A DNA stretch of 64,000 nucleotides from Stenotrophomonas sp. ESTM1D_MKCIP4_1. Its GTDB lineage: Bacteria > Pseudomonadota > Gammaproteobacteria > Xanthomonadales > Xanthomonadaceae. The notes under the pieces were generated by a model that was given only the letters and a program-made list of their open reading frames with translations, did no database searches and was not told where the DNA came from. The position numbers and the translations under genes are program-made. Numbering within the stretch: position 1 is the first letter of the stretch; each line of letters opens with the position of its first letter. This document shows, piece after piece, positions 45,878 through 55,610 of this stretch. The stretch is taken from the NCBI RefSeq assembly GCF_003086895.1, contig NZ_CP026004.1, positions 2,826,731-2,890,730 on the forward strand. The letters run 5' to 3'.

Positions 45878-46957
45878 GTGGCAACCTGGATCACCACCCC
45901 CGCCGAGCTGGACACGTACCGCCAGCAGCGCCCGAGCCGCATCGGCCTGGACACCGAATTCATCCGTGAACGCACCTTCTGGCCGCAGCTTGCGCTGGTG
46001 CAGATGGCCGTGGGCGATGACATCCTGCTGATCGACCCGCTGATTCCCGGCATGCCCGAAGCACTTGCGCCGTGGCTGGCCGACGAATCCATCACCAAGG
46101 TGATGCACAGCGCCAGCGAGGATCTGGTGGCGTTCAAGTGGACCTGCGGCGTGTTGCCGCGACCGCTGTTCGATACCCAGATCGGCGCGGCCCTGGCCGG
46201 CATCGGTGCCGGCATGGGCTACCAGAAGCTGGTGCAGGAAATCACCGGCGTCGCCCTTGCCAAGGGCGAGACCCGATCGGACTGGATGCGCCGGCCGCTG
46301 TCGGATTCGCAGTTGCAGTACGCCGCTGACGACGTCGAACACCTGTTCGCGCTGCATGACGCGATCGACGGCAAACTGCAAGCGTTGGGCCGCCAGCAAT
46401 GGCTGCACGACGATGGCGAGCGCCTGCTGGCCAGCGTGGCCAACGATGAAGACCGCTGGCCGCACCTGGGCATGCGTTCGGCGCAGTTCCTCGACGCGCC
46501 GGCCCAGCACCGCCTGCTGCGCCTGCTGCGCTGGCGTGACGCGCAGGCACGCAGCAGCGACCGCCCGCGCAGCTGGATCCTGGACAACGAACTGGCCGCC
46601 ACCCTGGCGCGCACGCCTCCCGCCGATGCAGCCGCGCTGGCCAAGCTGTTCGAGCAGTTCCCGAAGGCGCCGCGCAAGCTGGCCGGTGCGGTCTGGCAGG
46701 CCCTGTCCACGCCGCTGGACGGCGAAGCCGATGCCCCCCTGGCCATGCAGGCCAGCGACAGCGGCAAGAAGACGATCAAGGCGCTGCAGGACGCCGTGGC
46801 CGAGCGCAGCCGCGAGCTCGGCCTGGCCGATGGCGTGCTGGCCTCGCGCAAGCACCTGGAAAGCTACCTGGAACGCCGCCAGTGGCCGGCCGCCCTGGCC
46901 GGCTGGCGCCAGCAGGAGCTGGAAGCCCGCCTGCAGCCGCTGCTGCCGCCGCGTTGA
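45878..46957 (+). CDS. rnd: Ribonuclease D
   Basis: RNase D trims tRNA 3' ends. The 359-residue protein has the DEDD exonuclease signatures LDTEFIRERTFWP, HSASEDLVAF and YAADDVEHLFALHD, then HRLLRLLRWRDAQA of the HRDC domain. It begins with GTG at 45878 and diverges from the SUMF1-like gene in an 85-base gap. It is a single gene before the repeat array. Confidence 0.94.
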   Translation: MATWITTPAELDTYRQQRPSRIGLDTEFIRERTFWPQLALVQMAVGDDILLIDPLIPGMPEALAPWLADESITKVMHSASEDLVAFKWTCGVLPRPLFDTQIGAALAGIGAGMGYQKLVQEITGVALAKGETRSDWMRRPLSDSQLQYAADDVEHLFALHDAIDGKLQALGRQQWLHDDGERLLASVANDEDRWPHLGMRSAQFLDAPAQHRLLRLLRWRDAQARSSDRPRSWILDNELAATLARTPPADAAALAKLFEQFPKAPRKLAGAVWQALSTPLDGEADAPLAMQASDSGKKTIKALQDAVAERSRELGLADGVLASRKHLESYLERRQWPAALAGWRQQELEARLQPLLPPR

Positions 46958-46987
46958 GGCGGTCCGCACCGCAGCCCCGGCTGGGTG

Positions 46988-47519
46988 CGTCGGCTGGGTG
47001 GAGCCGACTGGGTAGAGTCGACTGTCAGTCGACTATCGCGCGCAGCGCGGGCGGTTCGACCGCATCGCCAAAAGCAGTCGACTCACAGTCGACTCTACCG
47101 GGTGGCGGCCATCCCCAGCGCACGTCGGCTGGGTGGAGCCGACTGGGTAGAGTCGACTGTCAGTCGACTATCGCGCGCAGCGCGGGCTGTTCGACCGCAT
47201 CGCCAAAAGCAGTCGACTCACAGTCGACTCTACCGGGTGGCGGCCATCCCCAGCGCACGTCGGCTGGGTGGAGCCGACTGGGTAGAGTCGACTGTCAGTC
47301 GACTATCGCGCGCAGCGCGGGCTGTTCGACCGCATCGCCAAAAGCAGTCGACTCACAGTCGACTCTACCGGGTGGCGGCCATCCCCAGCGCACGTCGGCT
47401 GGGTGGAGCCGACTGGGTAGAGTCGACTGTCAGTCGACTATCGCGCGCAGCGCGGGCTGTTCGACCGCATCACCAAAAGCAGTCGACTGGCAGTCGACTC
47501 TACCGGGTCGCGGTCGCCC
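46988..47519. repeat. Four tandem 135-base units, each with two SMAG palindromes
   Basis: Units begin at 46988, 47123, 47258 and 47393 (CGTCGGCTGGGTGG), with nearly identical sequence. Each carries a GTAG-headed palindrome of the AGTCGACT stem type and an inverted CTAC-ending partner, separated by a GCGCGCAGCGCGGG spacer. The last unit has diverged at its right end (GACTGGCAGTC, CGGGTCGCGGTCG). Because 135 is a multiple of three, spurious long frames run through the array. The 652-base gap has no real gene; a terminator lies at 47561. Confidence 0.93.
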
Positions 47520-47560
47520 GCATGGCAACCCGGCAGGGTAACGTCGGCTGCAGAAACGAC

Positions 47561-47584
47561 AACGCCCCGCAGGTGCGGGGCGTT
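47561..47584 (-). terminator. Probable terminator of the TonB receptor gene
   Basis: On the minus strand AACGCCCCGC pairs with GCGGGGCGTT around a four-base loop, followed by GTCGTTT. It begins 25 bases after the receptor stop. Confidence 0.75.
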
Positions 47585-47609
47585 GCCGGTCGCTGCAGGG
47601 AGCCAGCGC

Positions 47610-49937
47610 TTACCAGTTCATGTTCAGCGAAACACCCACGGTGCGCGGCTCGTTGTAGACCGCGGCCATGTAGTTCTCGATCACGCCCTTGAGGTTCTTC
47701 TCGTTGGTGATGTTGCGCGCGAACAGGGCAACTTCGTAGGCACCATAGTTGCCGGAATAGCCCAGCTTCAGGCCACCCTCGAAGTCGCCCTTGGAGTTGA
47801 ACTCCTTGCTGTCGTACAGGACGAAGCTGGTGTAACCCTGCTTGTTCCAGTCGGTGGACACGAACATCGTGCCGGCATCGCTGACCGGGAAGTCATAACG
47901 CGCGGCCAGGTTGACGTTGTACTTCGGCGCGTTCGGCAGCGGGTTGCCGTCGATCTGGGCAAAGGTATTCGCACCGACCTTGATGGTCGGATCATTCACG
48001 GTGCACACCACCGCGCCGTTCAGCGCGCAGACCTGCGCGTACACGCGCTTGTCCTGGATCTCGCTGTGCAGCAGGCTGAGGCCGGCACTCAGGGTCAGGT
48101 TCGGGATCGGGCGCAGTTCCATGTCGGCTTCAAAGCCGTAGGCCTTGGCCTTGTCGGCGTTGAACAGCACGCCGTTGCCGTCCGAATCGTTGCCGTTGAG
48201 CTGGATGTCGTTGACCGTGTAGGTGAACGCGGTGGCATTCAGGCGCAGGCGGTTGTCCCACAGGCTGCTCTTCACGCCCGCTTCCCACGACACGATGGTT
48301 TCCGAATCCGCAGTGGTGAAATCGGCGTTGAACACTGCCGAACGACCCTGGATGGTCGGGCCACGGAAGCCGCGCGCCACCTTCGCATAGACGCTGACGT
48401 TCGGGTTGAACTGGTACATCGCGCTCAGGTCCCAGCTCGGGGTGGTGTCGGACATCTTCACGTCCGTACGGCCCTTGTAGGTGACCACGCCCGCAGCGGT
48501 GTCGGCAGTCTTCAGCAGACGGGTGTGCTTCTCGTCACGGGTCTGGCGCAGGCCGGCGGTGATGCTGAACTTGTCGGTGAAGGCGTAGCTGATCTGGCCG
48601 AAACCTGCCCACGAGGTGTTCTTGTTGCGCAGGCGCACCCAGTTGTTCGGGTTGCGGGCCGCGCCCTGCAGGAACCACGCGCGCTGGTAGAAATCGGTGG
48701 TATCGCTGCCGTTGAAATAGAACGCACCGGCCTGCCACTGCAGGGCATTGTCATCATGGCTGGCCAGGCGGAATTCCTGGGTCCACTGGTCCAGGTCGCG
48801 GATCTGGCCCATCGACTGGCCATAGCCGTTGGCCACGCCGTTGACCGGGTAGTTGGCTGCGGCACCGCCATCGGTGTCACCACGGCTGTAGCCGGAAGTG
48901 GTTTCGTAGGCAGTGATGGAGGTGAAATCGACCGCGCCGAAGTCATAGCGCGCCTTCACCGAGCCGCCGTAGGTCTTGTAGGCCTGCGGGTTGTTGTCAG
49001 CCTCGTCGTAGGCCACCTTGTCGCGCGGCACGTCGGTCTGGTTGGAGCCCTTGGTCAGCGCGTTGCGCAGGAACAGGGTGGAGGTGCCGTCGTAGTCACG
49101 GGCATGGGCCGAGGCCAGGATCGAGAACTGGTCGCTGGGCTTGAGCAGCAGCTGCGCGCGCACGTTGCGGTCGTCGAAGCCGCCCATCGCGTTCTTCTTC
49201 GGGCTGACCGTGCCATCGGCGCTGGGGCCGGTGTAGGTGTTGTCAACGTAATCGTCGCGGTGCTGGTACAGCGCCGACACGCGGAACGAAGCGATGTCGT
49301 TGATCGGGCCACCAAAGCCGCCATCCACCGAAACGCTGTTGTAGCTGGCGTAGCTGGCGCTGACGCGACCGGTGTACTCGTCGGTCGGCTTGAGGGTGTC
49401 GAACTTGACGATGCCGGCAGTGGTGTTGCGGCCGAACAGCGAGCCCTGCGGGCCGCGCAGCACTTCCACCTGGTCCACGTCATAGACCGGGTTGGACTTC
49501 AGCACCACGTGTTCCAGCACGACGTCGTCCTGGATGATGGAGACCGGCTGCGAAGCACCCAGATAGAAGTCGATGTTGCCCAGGCCGCGGATGTAGAAGC
49601 GCGGGAAGATGCGACCGGTGGTGGTTTCCGCATACAGGCTCGGCACGCGGCCGGACAGCGCCAGCAGGGTGTCGTCGCCGCCGGCGGTGAAGTCGCGCAT
49701 GCGCTCGCCCTGCACCACGCCCACCGACACCGGCACTTCCTGCAGGTTCTGTTCGCGGTGCTCGGCGGTCACGGTGATCGTGTCCAGCGCGGTCGCGCTC
49801 GGCGCGTGGTCCTGCGCAGCGGCGCCGAAGCTGGCGGCCAGGGCCAGGCTGGCACAGGCCAGCGCCAGCGGGTGGCGGCGGAAAGAAACAACGGACGACA
49901 TGCCCGACGAACGGCGGGAATCGGTATGGGAAGGCAT
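47610..49937 (-). CDS. TonB-dependent outer membrane receptor
   Basis: The 775-residue protein has a signal peptide ending near AASFGAAAQ, a TonB-box-like segment DTITVTAEHREQNLQEVPVSV, a plug domain (FYIRGLGNIDFYLG, VYDVDQVEVLRGPQGSLFGRNTTAG), and a long beta-barrel ending in aromatic SLNMNW, the usual beta-signal. It is of the siderophore/nutrient receptor type with the widespread RGPQGSLFG motif. The substrate cannot be assigned. No adjacent iron-uptake or sugar genes, ECF sigma or anti-sigma are present. The start at 49937 covers the signal peptide; 49901 is an alternative. Confidence 0.9.
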   Translation of the reverse strand: MPSHTDSRRSSGMSSVVSFRRHPLALACASLALAASFGAAAQDHAPSATALDTITVTAEHREQNLQEVPVSVGVVQGERMRDFTAGGDDTLLALSGRVPSLYAETTTGRIFPRFYIRGLGNIDFYLGASQPVSIIQDDVVLEHVVLKSNPVYDVDQVEVLRGPQGSLFGRNTTAGIVKFDTLKPTDEYTGRVSASYASYNSVSVDGGFGGPINDIASFRVSALYQHRDDYVDNTYTGPSADGTVSPKKNAMGGFDDRNVRAQLLLKPSDQFSILASAHARDYDGTSTLFLRNALTKGSNQTDVPRDKVAYDEADNNPQAYKTYGGSVKARYDFGAVDFTSITAYETTSGYSRGDTDGGAAANYPVNGVANGYGQSMGQIRDLDQWTQEFRLASHDDNALQWQAGAFYFNGSDTTDFYQRAWFLQGAARNPNNWVRLRNKNTSWAGFGQISYAFTDKFSITAGLRQTRDEKHTRLLKTADTAAGVVTYKGRTDVKMSDTTPSWDLSAMYQFNPNVSVYAKVARGFRGPTIQGRSAVFNADFTTADSETIVSWEAGVKSSLWDNRLRLNATAFTYTVNDIQLNGNDSDGNGVLFNADKAKAYGFEADMELRPIPNLTLSAGLSLLHSEIQDKRVYAQVCALNGAVVCTVNDPTIKVGANTFAQIDGNPLPNAPKYNVNLAARYDFPVSDAGTMFVSTDWNKQGYTSFVLYDSKEFNSKGDFEGGLKLGYSGNYGAYEVALFARNITNEKNLKGVIENYMAAVYNEPRTVGVSLNMNW

Positions 49938-50126
49938 CGAGAGCTCTGAGGAGGCATCCGAGCGGCCTGCGCGGGCCGGGCGGTAGATAAGGGGGGACGC
50001 TGCGCAAGCGCTCATTATCGCCCGAATTGTTACGATTTCGTTGCGCACCCCGTCGCAGTCAGCTTCCCGCCTGCTGCGGCAAAGTGGGCGGCGACGGCAC
50101 GTGCCACCGCCGCCTACCCCGTTGGC

Positions 50127-52682
50127 TTACACCGTTGCCGCCAGCGGACGGCCCTCCAGCACGAATCGGCCGGCGGCATCCTGCAGCGCGTGCGCCTGGC
50201 TGCTCATCGCCCGCGCCGACGCCGAGGCTTCTTCCACCAGTGCGGCATTCTGCTGGGTCACACCGTCCATCTGCACGATGCTCTGGTTGACCAGCTCGAT
50301 GCCGGCGGCCTGCTCCTGGCAGGCATGGGCAATCTCAGCCACCAGCCCGCCCAGCGATGTCACCGCGGCCACCACGTCCTCGATGGTGCGCCCGGCATCA
50401 GCAGCCAGCACGGTGCCTTCGGCGACCCGGGCCACCGAATCCTCGATCAACGCCTTGATCTCCGCAGCGGCCAGCGTCGATCGCTGCGCCAGCGCGCGCA
50501 CTTCGCTGGCCACCACCGCGAACCCACGCCCCTCCTCACCGGCCCGTGCCGCTTCAACCGCCGCGTTCAAGGCAAGGATGTTGGTCTGGAAGGCAATACC
50601 GTCGATGACCGCGATGATCTCGGCGATGCGCCGCGAAGCCGTATCGATCAGGCCCATGGTGGACTGCATCTCCGCCATCGCCGCGCCACCGCGCCCGGCA
50701 ACCTGTGCCGCCTCGCTCGCCAGGCGGTCGGCACGGCGCGCATGGTCGGCGTTCTGGCGCACGGCCGAGGTCATTTCCTCGATCGACGCGGCCGACTCTT
50801 CCAGGTTGGCGGCCTGCTGTTCGGTGCGGCGGGACAGATCATCATTGCCGGCGGCGATTTCCGCTGCCGCCAGGCTCACCGCGCCGGCAGCCTGCTGGAT
50901 GCGGCCAACGATGCCGGTCAGCGCGCCCACCGTGGCATTGGCGTCCTCGCGCATGCGCGCGAACACCCCCTGCGACTGTCCGTCGATGCGATGGCGCAGG
51001 TCACCTTCGGCCAGGTTGCGCAGCAGCCCCGAAAGCGCCAGCAGGTTGTCATCGGCGGTGCCCATCACGCTGTTCAGGCCCTGCACCATCTGCCGGAAAT
51101 CATTGGCGAAGGCCAGTGCGTCGCCGCGCACGCTGAAATCGCCGGCGGCGGCAGCCGCGACCAGGCGCTTGATCTCGCCATTGATGCCCTGCAATTTCGA
51201 TCGCACGCCATTGAGCGCCTCGGTGATCGCCCGCTGTTCCCCCGGCAGCACATCCATCCTCTGCTGCAGGTCGCCCTCGGCGTAGCGCTCGACCAGGGCG
51301 ACCATGCGCTGCTGGGTCTGCAGGTGCGCGGCCACCAGCGAATTGGTGCCAGCCACCATCGCGCGGAACTCGCCCTCGAATGCCGCTTCGTCAATGCGGT
51401 GGCTGACCACGCCAGCCGCATGCTGTTCGCCCATGGCAGCTTGGGCCTGCAGGATGTCCCGCAGCTTGGCGCGCATCTGCTGCAGCGATCCCAGCACGCG
51501 CCCCACCTCATCATCCCGGCGCACCTCGATCTCACGATCCAGGCGCCCGCTGGCAACATCGCGCGCGACCTGTGCGGCCGCCGCCAGTGGACGCCCCAGC
51601 AGGCGACGCACCACCAGCACGATCAGAGTCACCACCGTTGCCAGTGCCAGCGCGGAAATCAACGCGATGCGCAGCATCAGGCCGTTCAGCACATCGCCCA
51701 GCACCGATTGCGGCTCAAGCCCGATCACCAGCCACTGCCAGGCACCGTAGCGCTGCGCCGAGGCGAACCACGCCTGTTCCGGACCGCCCGCGGCCGGACG
51801 CAGGTGCAGCCGTGCCTGCGTGCTGCTGCCGTCCAGCAGTGCCTGCAGCGCCGGCAGATCCCCGGCGGCCACCCGCTCCTGCAGCAGTCCGCCCTCGCCT
51901 TCGGTGGCGGCCAGCACGCGCCCGCGTTCGTTGCCGGTGCGGGTATCGACCACGATGAAGCGTCCCTCGCGGCCCAGCGTCGCCTCGCGCAGGCGCATCT
52001 TCAGCGCGGCCAGGCCCTGCGAATAGTCCTGGCCGACAAAGGCGATGCCGGCCACGCTGCCGTCTTCCGCCAGGATCGGCATGTAATGGGTCATGTAGTC
52101 GGTGCCGAACAGATGCGCCGGACCGGTGTAGCCCTGCCCGGCCAGCACCCGTGCATACGCGGGATTGCCGTGGTCAAGCACGGTACCCAGCACGCGCTCG
52201 CCCTGCGCATTGCGCAGCGACGTCGCCACACGCACGAAATCATCGCCATCGCGTACGAACACCGTGGCCACGCCATCGGTGGCGGCAGCGAAACGATCGA
52301 CCTCGGTCGACCCCGGCCCGATGACCTCGCTGCCCAGGTGCAGGGCCAGCGTGCTGCGGCCGCCCACTTCGATGGGCGCGGCGCCGTCGGCCAGCGCCGG
52401 GCCCTGCGGCAGCATCGCCCGGAACGTGCCGGCGATGCGCTCGGTACTCTCACTCAGGCTGCGGTCGTACAGCTGCACCGAATCGCGCATCAGCACGGTG
52501 GCGGTGTCCAGGCCTCCGCTCACCCGCTGCTGGTAGCTGTCAGCCGTGTCGCGGTAGATCAGGATCGCCAGCGCGGCGAAGGCAACCGCCGTGATCGCGG
52601 CCATCAGCAGTGCAAGGCGCGTGGCAATGGTCAGCGAGCGTGGCGGCGAAGCGGAAACGCGGGAACCAGCAGGGGTCATCAT
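50127..52682 (-). CDS. Methyl-accepting chemotaxis protein
   Basis: The 851-residue receptor has membrane segments at ~20-43 and ~336-358, a periplasmic sensor of ~290 residues (Cache-type; [17 protein letters not shown] resembles the Cache fold), a HAMP domain (~361-410), further HAMP-like repeats, and an MCP signalling domain with the hairpin tip [33 protein letters not shown] (tip EEGRGFAVV). It should control CheA. No C-terminal CheR-tethering pentapeptide is seen (ends PLAATV). No che or flagellar genes adjoin it. ATG 52679, one codon later, is an alternative start. Confidence 0.93.
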   Translation of the reverse strand: MMTPAGSRVSASPPRSLTIATRLALLMAAITAVAFAALAILIYRDTADSYQQRVSGGLDTATVLMRDSVQLYDRSLSESTERIAGTFRAMLPQGPALADGAAPIEVGGRSTLALHLGSEVIGPGSTEVDRFAAATDGVATVFVRDGDDFVRVATSLRNAQGERVLGTVLDHGNPAYARVLAGQGYTGPAHLFGTDYMTHYMPILAEDGSVAGIAFVGQDYSQGLAALKMRLREATLGREGRFIVVDTRTGNERGRVLAATEGEGGLLQERVAAGDLPALQALLDGSSTQARLHLRPAAGGPEQAWFASAQRYGAWQWLVIGLEPQSVLGDVLNGLMLRIALISALALATVVTLIVLVVRRLLGRPLAAAAQVARDVASGRLDREIEVRRDDEVGRVLGSLQQMRAKLRDILQAQAAMGEQHAAGVVSHRIDEAAFEGEFRAMVAGTNSLVAAHLQTQQRMVALVERYAEGDLQQRMDVLPGEQRAITEALNGVRSKLQGINGEIKRLVAAAAAGDFSVRGDALAFANDFRQMVQGLNSVMGTADDNLLALSGLLRNLAEGDLRHRIDGQSQGVFARMREDANATVGALTGIVGRIQQAAGAVSLAAAEIAAGNDDLSRRTEQQAANLEESAASIEEMTSAVRQNADHARRADRLASEAAQVAGRGGAAMAEMQSTMGLIDTASRRIAEIIAVIDGIAFQTNILALNAAVEAARAGEEGRGFAVVASEVRALAQRSTLAAAEIKALIEDSVARVAEGTVLAADAGRTIEDVVAAVTSLGGLVAEIAHACQEQAAGIELVNQSIVQMDGVTQQNAALVEEASASARAMSSQAHALQDAAGRFVLEGRPLAATV

Positions 52683-52802
52683 GGAAAAACAGGTCCGTGG
52701 AAGGGAGGGCCCGAAAGCGCACCCTGTTAACGGCACCGTTCTGGTCCTCTTTACGCCCCTGCCCTAGCCGGATCCGGCTATTGACCACGCCAAGCCTTTG
52801 AT

Positions 52803-53102
52803 TCAGCAAGGCTGTTCAGCTTTACCGGTCGCATCGACCGGCCCCAGCACCGTGCGCGTGCCCGCAACGCCATCAGCCCCGAGCGTTGTCACCGCATGCA
52901 GTTGATCCAGGCGGATGCGGTGTTCGCCGTCGGGCGCATCCAGCAGCAGGAATTCTTCCTTGTCCGCGGTGCTGATGGTGGTCCGCGCCCGCGCCACGAA
53001 GCGGCTGCCGTCACGCAGTTCGACCTGCAGCTGGGCACGATGCAGACAGGCGACTTCCAGCACATCGTGCAGGTCGCACTCCAGCGGGTGGTAGTCGGCC
53101 AT
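52803..53102 (-). CDS. Rof-like Rho-binding antiterminator
   Basis: The 99-residue protein has YHPLECDLHDVLEVACLHR, then LQVELRDGSRFVARARTT and EEFLLLDAPDGEHRIRLDQL, the pattern of the Rof/YaeO Rho inhibitor family (compact Sm-like barrel). E. coli Rof binds Rho hexamers and blocks RNA access. The tail after residue 75 is divergent. It is alone between the chemotaxis receptor gene and tRNA-Ala. The assignment rests on family resemblance by eye. Confidence 0.7.
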   Translation of the reverse strand: MADYHPLECDLHDVLEVACLHRAQLQVELRDGSRFVARARTTISTADKEEFLLLDAPDGEHRIRLDQLHAVTTLGADGVAGTRTVLGPVDATGKAEQPC

Positions 53103-53157
53103 ATGGGGTTCCTCGGCGGTAATGGTGATCAGCCTGCCATGGGTCCCGGTCCGCCGC

Positions 53158-53186
53158 TTGGCAAGCCCGGAGTGCAGCGCTACACT
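53158..53186 (+). promoter_or_regulatory. Promoter of tRNA-Ala
   Basis: TTGGCA at 53158-53163 and TACACT at 53181-53186, 17 bases apart, end 11 bases before the mature tRNA. The bases between are GC-rich, as in stringently controlled stable-RNA promoters. Confidence 0.75.
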
Positions 53187-53197
53187 GGCCCCGCCGT

Positions 53198-53273
<76 letters not shown>

Positions 53274-53300
53274 CCATTCAGTGCGGCAACGCACGACGGA

Positions 53301-53342
53301 AAGGCCGGAACTCCTGGAATGACAGGGCTTCCGGCCTTTTTC
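53301..53342 (+). terminator. Terminator of tRNA-Ala
   Basis: AAGGCCGGAA and TTCCGGCCTT enclose an 18-base loop and run into TTTT. Confidence 0.85.
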
Positions 53343-53396
53343 GTTGTGGGCCTGTAAGGCAGCGCGTCACCACGGATGGCTGTGCTGCCGCCACAC

Positions 53397-53573
53397 TCAC
53401 GCCGGATCCTGGCTCCCATCCTTGCGCTGCGGCCGGCGCGAATGCGCGTCATGCACCTGCTGGTCCTGCTGGCCGGGCCGCTGCTTGGCCACCTCATCCT
53501 GACGACGGTCCTGACGGCTTTCCTCGGCACCCTCGCGGGCCTGCTGCTGGTTGGAATTCTGCTTGTCGTTCAT
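53397..53573 (-). CDS. Small hydrophilic protein (58 aa)
   Basis: A 58-codon frame starting at 53573 encodes a highly charged, glutamine-rich protein ([18 protein letters not shown] then a run of Arg, Gln and Asp; ends DGSQDPA). It has no hydrophobic core and is probably disordered. CTGGAG lies about 7 bases before the ATG. The opposite-strand frame is hydrophobic and has no good start. I think the minus-strand frame is the real one but its function is unknown. Confidence 0.55.
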   Translation of the reverse strand: MNDKQNSNQQQAREGAEESRQDRRQDEVAKQRPGQQDQQVHDAHSRRPQRKDGSQDPA

Positions 53574-53683
53574 GGGCGCGCTCCAGCCGACAACAGGCCG
53601 GCCTGATCACCGCACGCTAGACATGCGGCGGTGATGCGCCGGTCAGGCCGCCGCGAGCGCCGCGTGCAGAAGCCACGGGTGGC

Positions 53684-54445
53684 TCAGGCCCGCACGCACT
53701 CGCGCACGGCGAACGGATGCCCGCACGCGCTGCAGGTGGAATGACCGAACGCAAGCTCCAGCAGCTGCTCGGCGCGGACGTCGCCGTCGTCACGCACCTG
53801 GTGCATCAGCCATTGCTCGGCCACGCCCACCGGTTCGCCCGGCAACAGCGCAGTCGTCGCCGACGGCGCGCCGAACACCGGATCCTCATGGCACACGTAG
53901 GGCGCTTCAACATCCAGTGTGCAGTAGAGATCGACCGAACAGGCCGCGCACGCCCCCACGATCTCCCCCTCGGCCAGCCGGTCCAGGTGCTGCGACCAGG
54001 CTTTCTCACCACTCAGGCCCAGCCAGGCCTGCCGCAACCAGCCGCGATCACCGTGGCCGTCCGTGGACAGCGGCACCGCCTCCCGGCCACGACCCTGCAG
54101 GCGCTTCTGCACCTTGCCGCGCAGCGCCTGGATGACATCGCCATGTGCCACCAGCCCCGGATCGCCGACCTCCGAACCGGCCACGATCGCACCGGCCAGC
54201 AGCAGCGCGTCATCGTGGTCGCTGCGCCCGGTCTGCCGCGCGATCGACAGCAGCACCGGCAGCGCCGCGTGGCTGGCCGAATACACCGTGCCCTGGTGGC
54301 ACAGATGCGACCAGATGTCGTTCCAGTCCTGCAGGTGCTGCGGGTCCATCATCGACGCCAGCAGTGCGCCCGCTTCAGAGGCGTCGCCATAGGCCCCCTG
54401 CAGGGATCCCCAGTCGATGGCATGAACGTCGGCGGTCTTTGGCAT
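53684..54445 (-). CDS. Protein of unknown function with C-terminal zinc-ribbon-like motif
   Basis: The 253-residue protein has a helical N-terminus (WGSLQGAYGDASEAGALLASM, DWNDIWSHLCHQGTVYSASHAALPVLLSIA in parts) resembling HEAT-like helices, then GACAACSVDLYC and, at the end, CSACGHPFAVREC, which together could bind zinc. The start at 54445 gives MPKTADVHAIDWG; frames upstream overlap tRNA genes and are not credible. It diverges from the lipoprotein gene at 54572. I do not recognise the family. Confidence 0.7.
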   Translation of the reverse strand: MPKTADVHAIDWGSLQGAYGDASEAGALLASMMDPQHLQDWNDIWSHLCHQGTVYSASHAALPVLLSIARQTGRSDHDDALLLAGAIVAGSEVGDPGLVAHGDVIQALRGKVQKRLQGRGREAVPLSTDGHGDRGWLRQAWLGLSGEKAWSQHLDRLAEGEIVGACAACSVDLYCTLDVEAPYVCHEDPVFGAPSATTALLPGEPVGVAEQWLMHQVRDDGDVRAEQLLELAFGHSTCSACGHPFAVRECVRA

Positions 54446-54571
54446 GTCCTTCCCTGGTCGATGCAACAGGCGCCCAGCATGCCCCATCGGCGGACCGAAG
54501 GGACAGCGCGCTTGTGGCTGCAACCCTCGCGCGGCCACAATCGGCACATCACCGACGCACAAGGAAGCGCC

Positions 54572-55036
54572 ATGAACCGCCCCGCCCTGCTGGCCTCTCT
54601 GCTGGTCCCACTGCTGCTCGGTACCGGCTGTGCCCACCGCGTGGCCACTGCGCCACCGCCGGTGCCCGGCTACATCGGCAGCATCGAAGCCGTGCGCGCC
54701 GCACAGGACGATCCGGCACGCGGCATTTCCGGCATCTTCGCCATGACCGTGCAGGCTGTCGGCAGCGACGATGGCCGCCTCTACCTCAACAGCGAGCGCG
54801 ACTACCGGCACCCGCTGAACATCACCCTCAACATGGATGCGGCGCTTCGCCCGGAACTGGAAGCCGCGCTGGGCCTGAAGCTGGACCACCTGCAGAACCG
54901 TCGCCTGCTGGTGCGCGGCACCGCACGCCAGACGCGCATCGATTTCATCAACGGCAACGGCCAGCGCAGCGGCAAGTACTACTACCAGACCCAGATCAGC
55001 GTCAGCGACCCGCGCCAGATCCGTTTCGCGCCGTGA
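54572..55036 (+). CDS. Small lipoprotein of unknown function
   Basis: The 154-residue product begins with a lipoprotein signal (LLASLLVPLLLGTGCAH, lipobox GTGC) after a clear AAGGAAG site. The mature part is beta-rich (GIFAMTVQAVGSDDGRLYLNS, RRLLVRGTARQTRIDFING) and resembles an OB-like fold of bacterial DUF proteins. No partner is nearby. Function unknown. Confidence 0.75.
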   Translation: MNRPALLASLLVPLLLGTGCAHRVATAPPPVPGYIGSIEAVRAAQDDPARGISGIFAMTVQAVGSDDGRLYLNSERDYRHPLNITLNMDAALRPELEAALGLKLDHLQNRRLLVRGTARQTRIDFINGNGQRSGKYYYQTQISVSDPRQIRFAP

Positions 55037-55189
55037 GGGCGCGGCGCCGATCATGGCCTGATACCGCTTGGACACGCCCGGCGAAATGCCGAAGGCCCCG
55101 CGCTGCCTGCTACGGGTGCCTGCAGAACACCGAGGATCAACCACTTGCGCACGCGCAGACGGCAATGTGAATGTTTTTTGCCAAAACGC

Positions 55190-55218
55190 TTGCCGAACGC
55201 TGCCGACCTCCGTAATAT
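55190..55218 (+). promoter_or_regulatory. Promoter of the tRNA-Phe genes
   Basis: TTGCCG at 55190-55195 and TAATAT at 55213-55218 with 17 bases between, followed by a GC-rich GCGCGTC discriminator, about 39 bases before the first tRNA-Phe. The discriminator suggests stringent control. Confidence 0.75.
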
Positions 55219-55257
55219 GCGCGTCCTCGGCAGCGACCTCGCTGCAACGAAACAAGT

Positions 55258-55333
55258 GGCCGAGTAGCTCAGTTGGTAGAGCAGGGGATTGAAAATCCCC
55301 GTGTCGGCGGTTCGATTCCGTCCTCGGCCACCA
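55258..55333 (+). tRNA. tRNA-Phe (anticodon GAA), copy 1
   Basis: A 76-base cloverleaf with acceptor GGCCGAG/CTCGGCC, D-loop AGTTGGTA, anticodon loop TTGAAAA giving GAA, T-loop TTCGATT, encoded CCA end. Identical to copy 2. Confidence 0.96.
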
Positions 55334-55343
55334 TTTGCGAAGG

Positions 55344-55369
55344 CCTGCAGAAATGCAGGTCTTTTTTTT
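55344..55369 (+). terminator. Terminator after tRNA-Phe copy 1
   Basis: CCTGCA, GAAA loop, TGCAGG, then a C and a run of eight T bases. Confidence 0.9.
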
Positions 55370-55405
55370 CCGGCCATCGCGTCCGCGCGGTTGGCCTGCC
55401 AAACT

Positions 55406-55481
55406 GGCCGAGTAGCTCAGTTGGTAGAGCAGGGGATTGAAAATCCCCGTGTCGGCGGTTCGATTCCGTCCTCGGCCACCA
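55406..55481 (+). tRNA. tRNA-Phe (anticodon GAA), copy 2
   Basis: Identical in sequence to copy 1, 148 bases further on. The shared terminator-like downstream region suggests a local duplication. I see no separate strong promoter between the copies. Confidence 0.96.
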
Positions 55482-55488
55482 GTTTGAA

Positions 55489-55517
55489 GACCTGCAGAAA
55501 TGCGGGTCTTTTTTTTT
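55489..55517 (+). terminator. Terminator after tRNA-Phe copy 2
   Basis: GACCTGCA, GAAA loop, TGCGGGTC, then nine T bases. The same stem as the terminator of copy 1 with one changed base, so tRNA and terminator duplicated together. Confidence 0.9.
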
Positions 55518-55610
55518 GCGCCGGCCGCGATGGATGCGCGTCCGGCCGCGGCGTTCACACCGCATCCGGGGCACTGGCCTACGCTCGAAGCCCTCGTCCG
55601 GAGCCTGCCC

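Noticed and set aside
46882..47692. Two long plus-strand frames (over 200 codons) across the repeat array
   Set aside because: They exist only because the 135-base repeat keeps every frame open; the products are repetitive and begin inside the rnd gene.
53376..53606. Hydrophobic 76-codon plus-strand frame after tRNA-Ala
   Set aside because: The hydrophilic minus-strand frame has a better ribosome site; the hydrophobic product is the expected antisense of Gln/Arg-rich codons.
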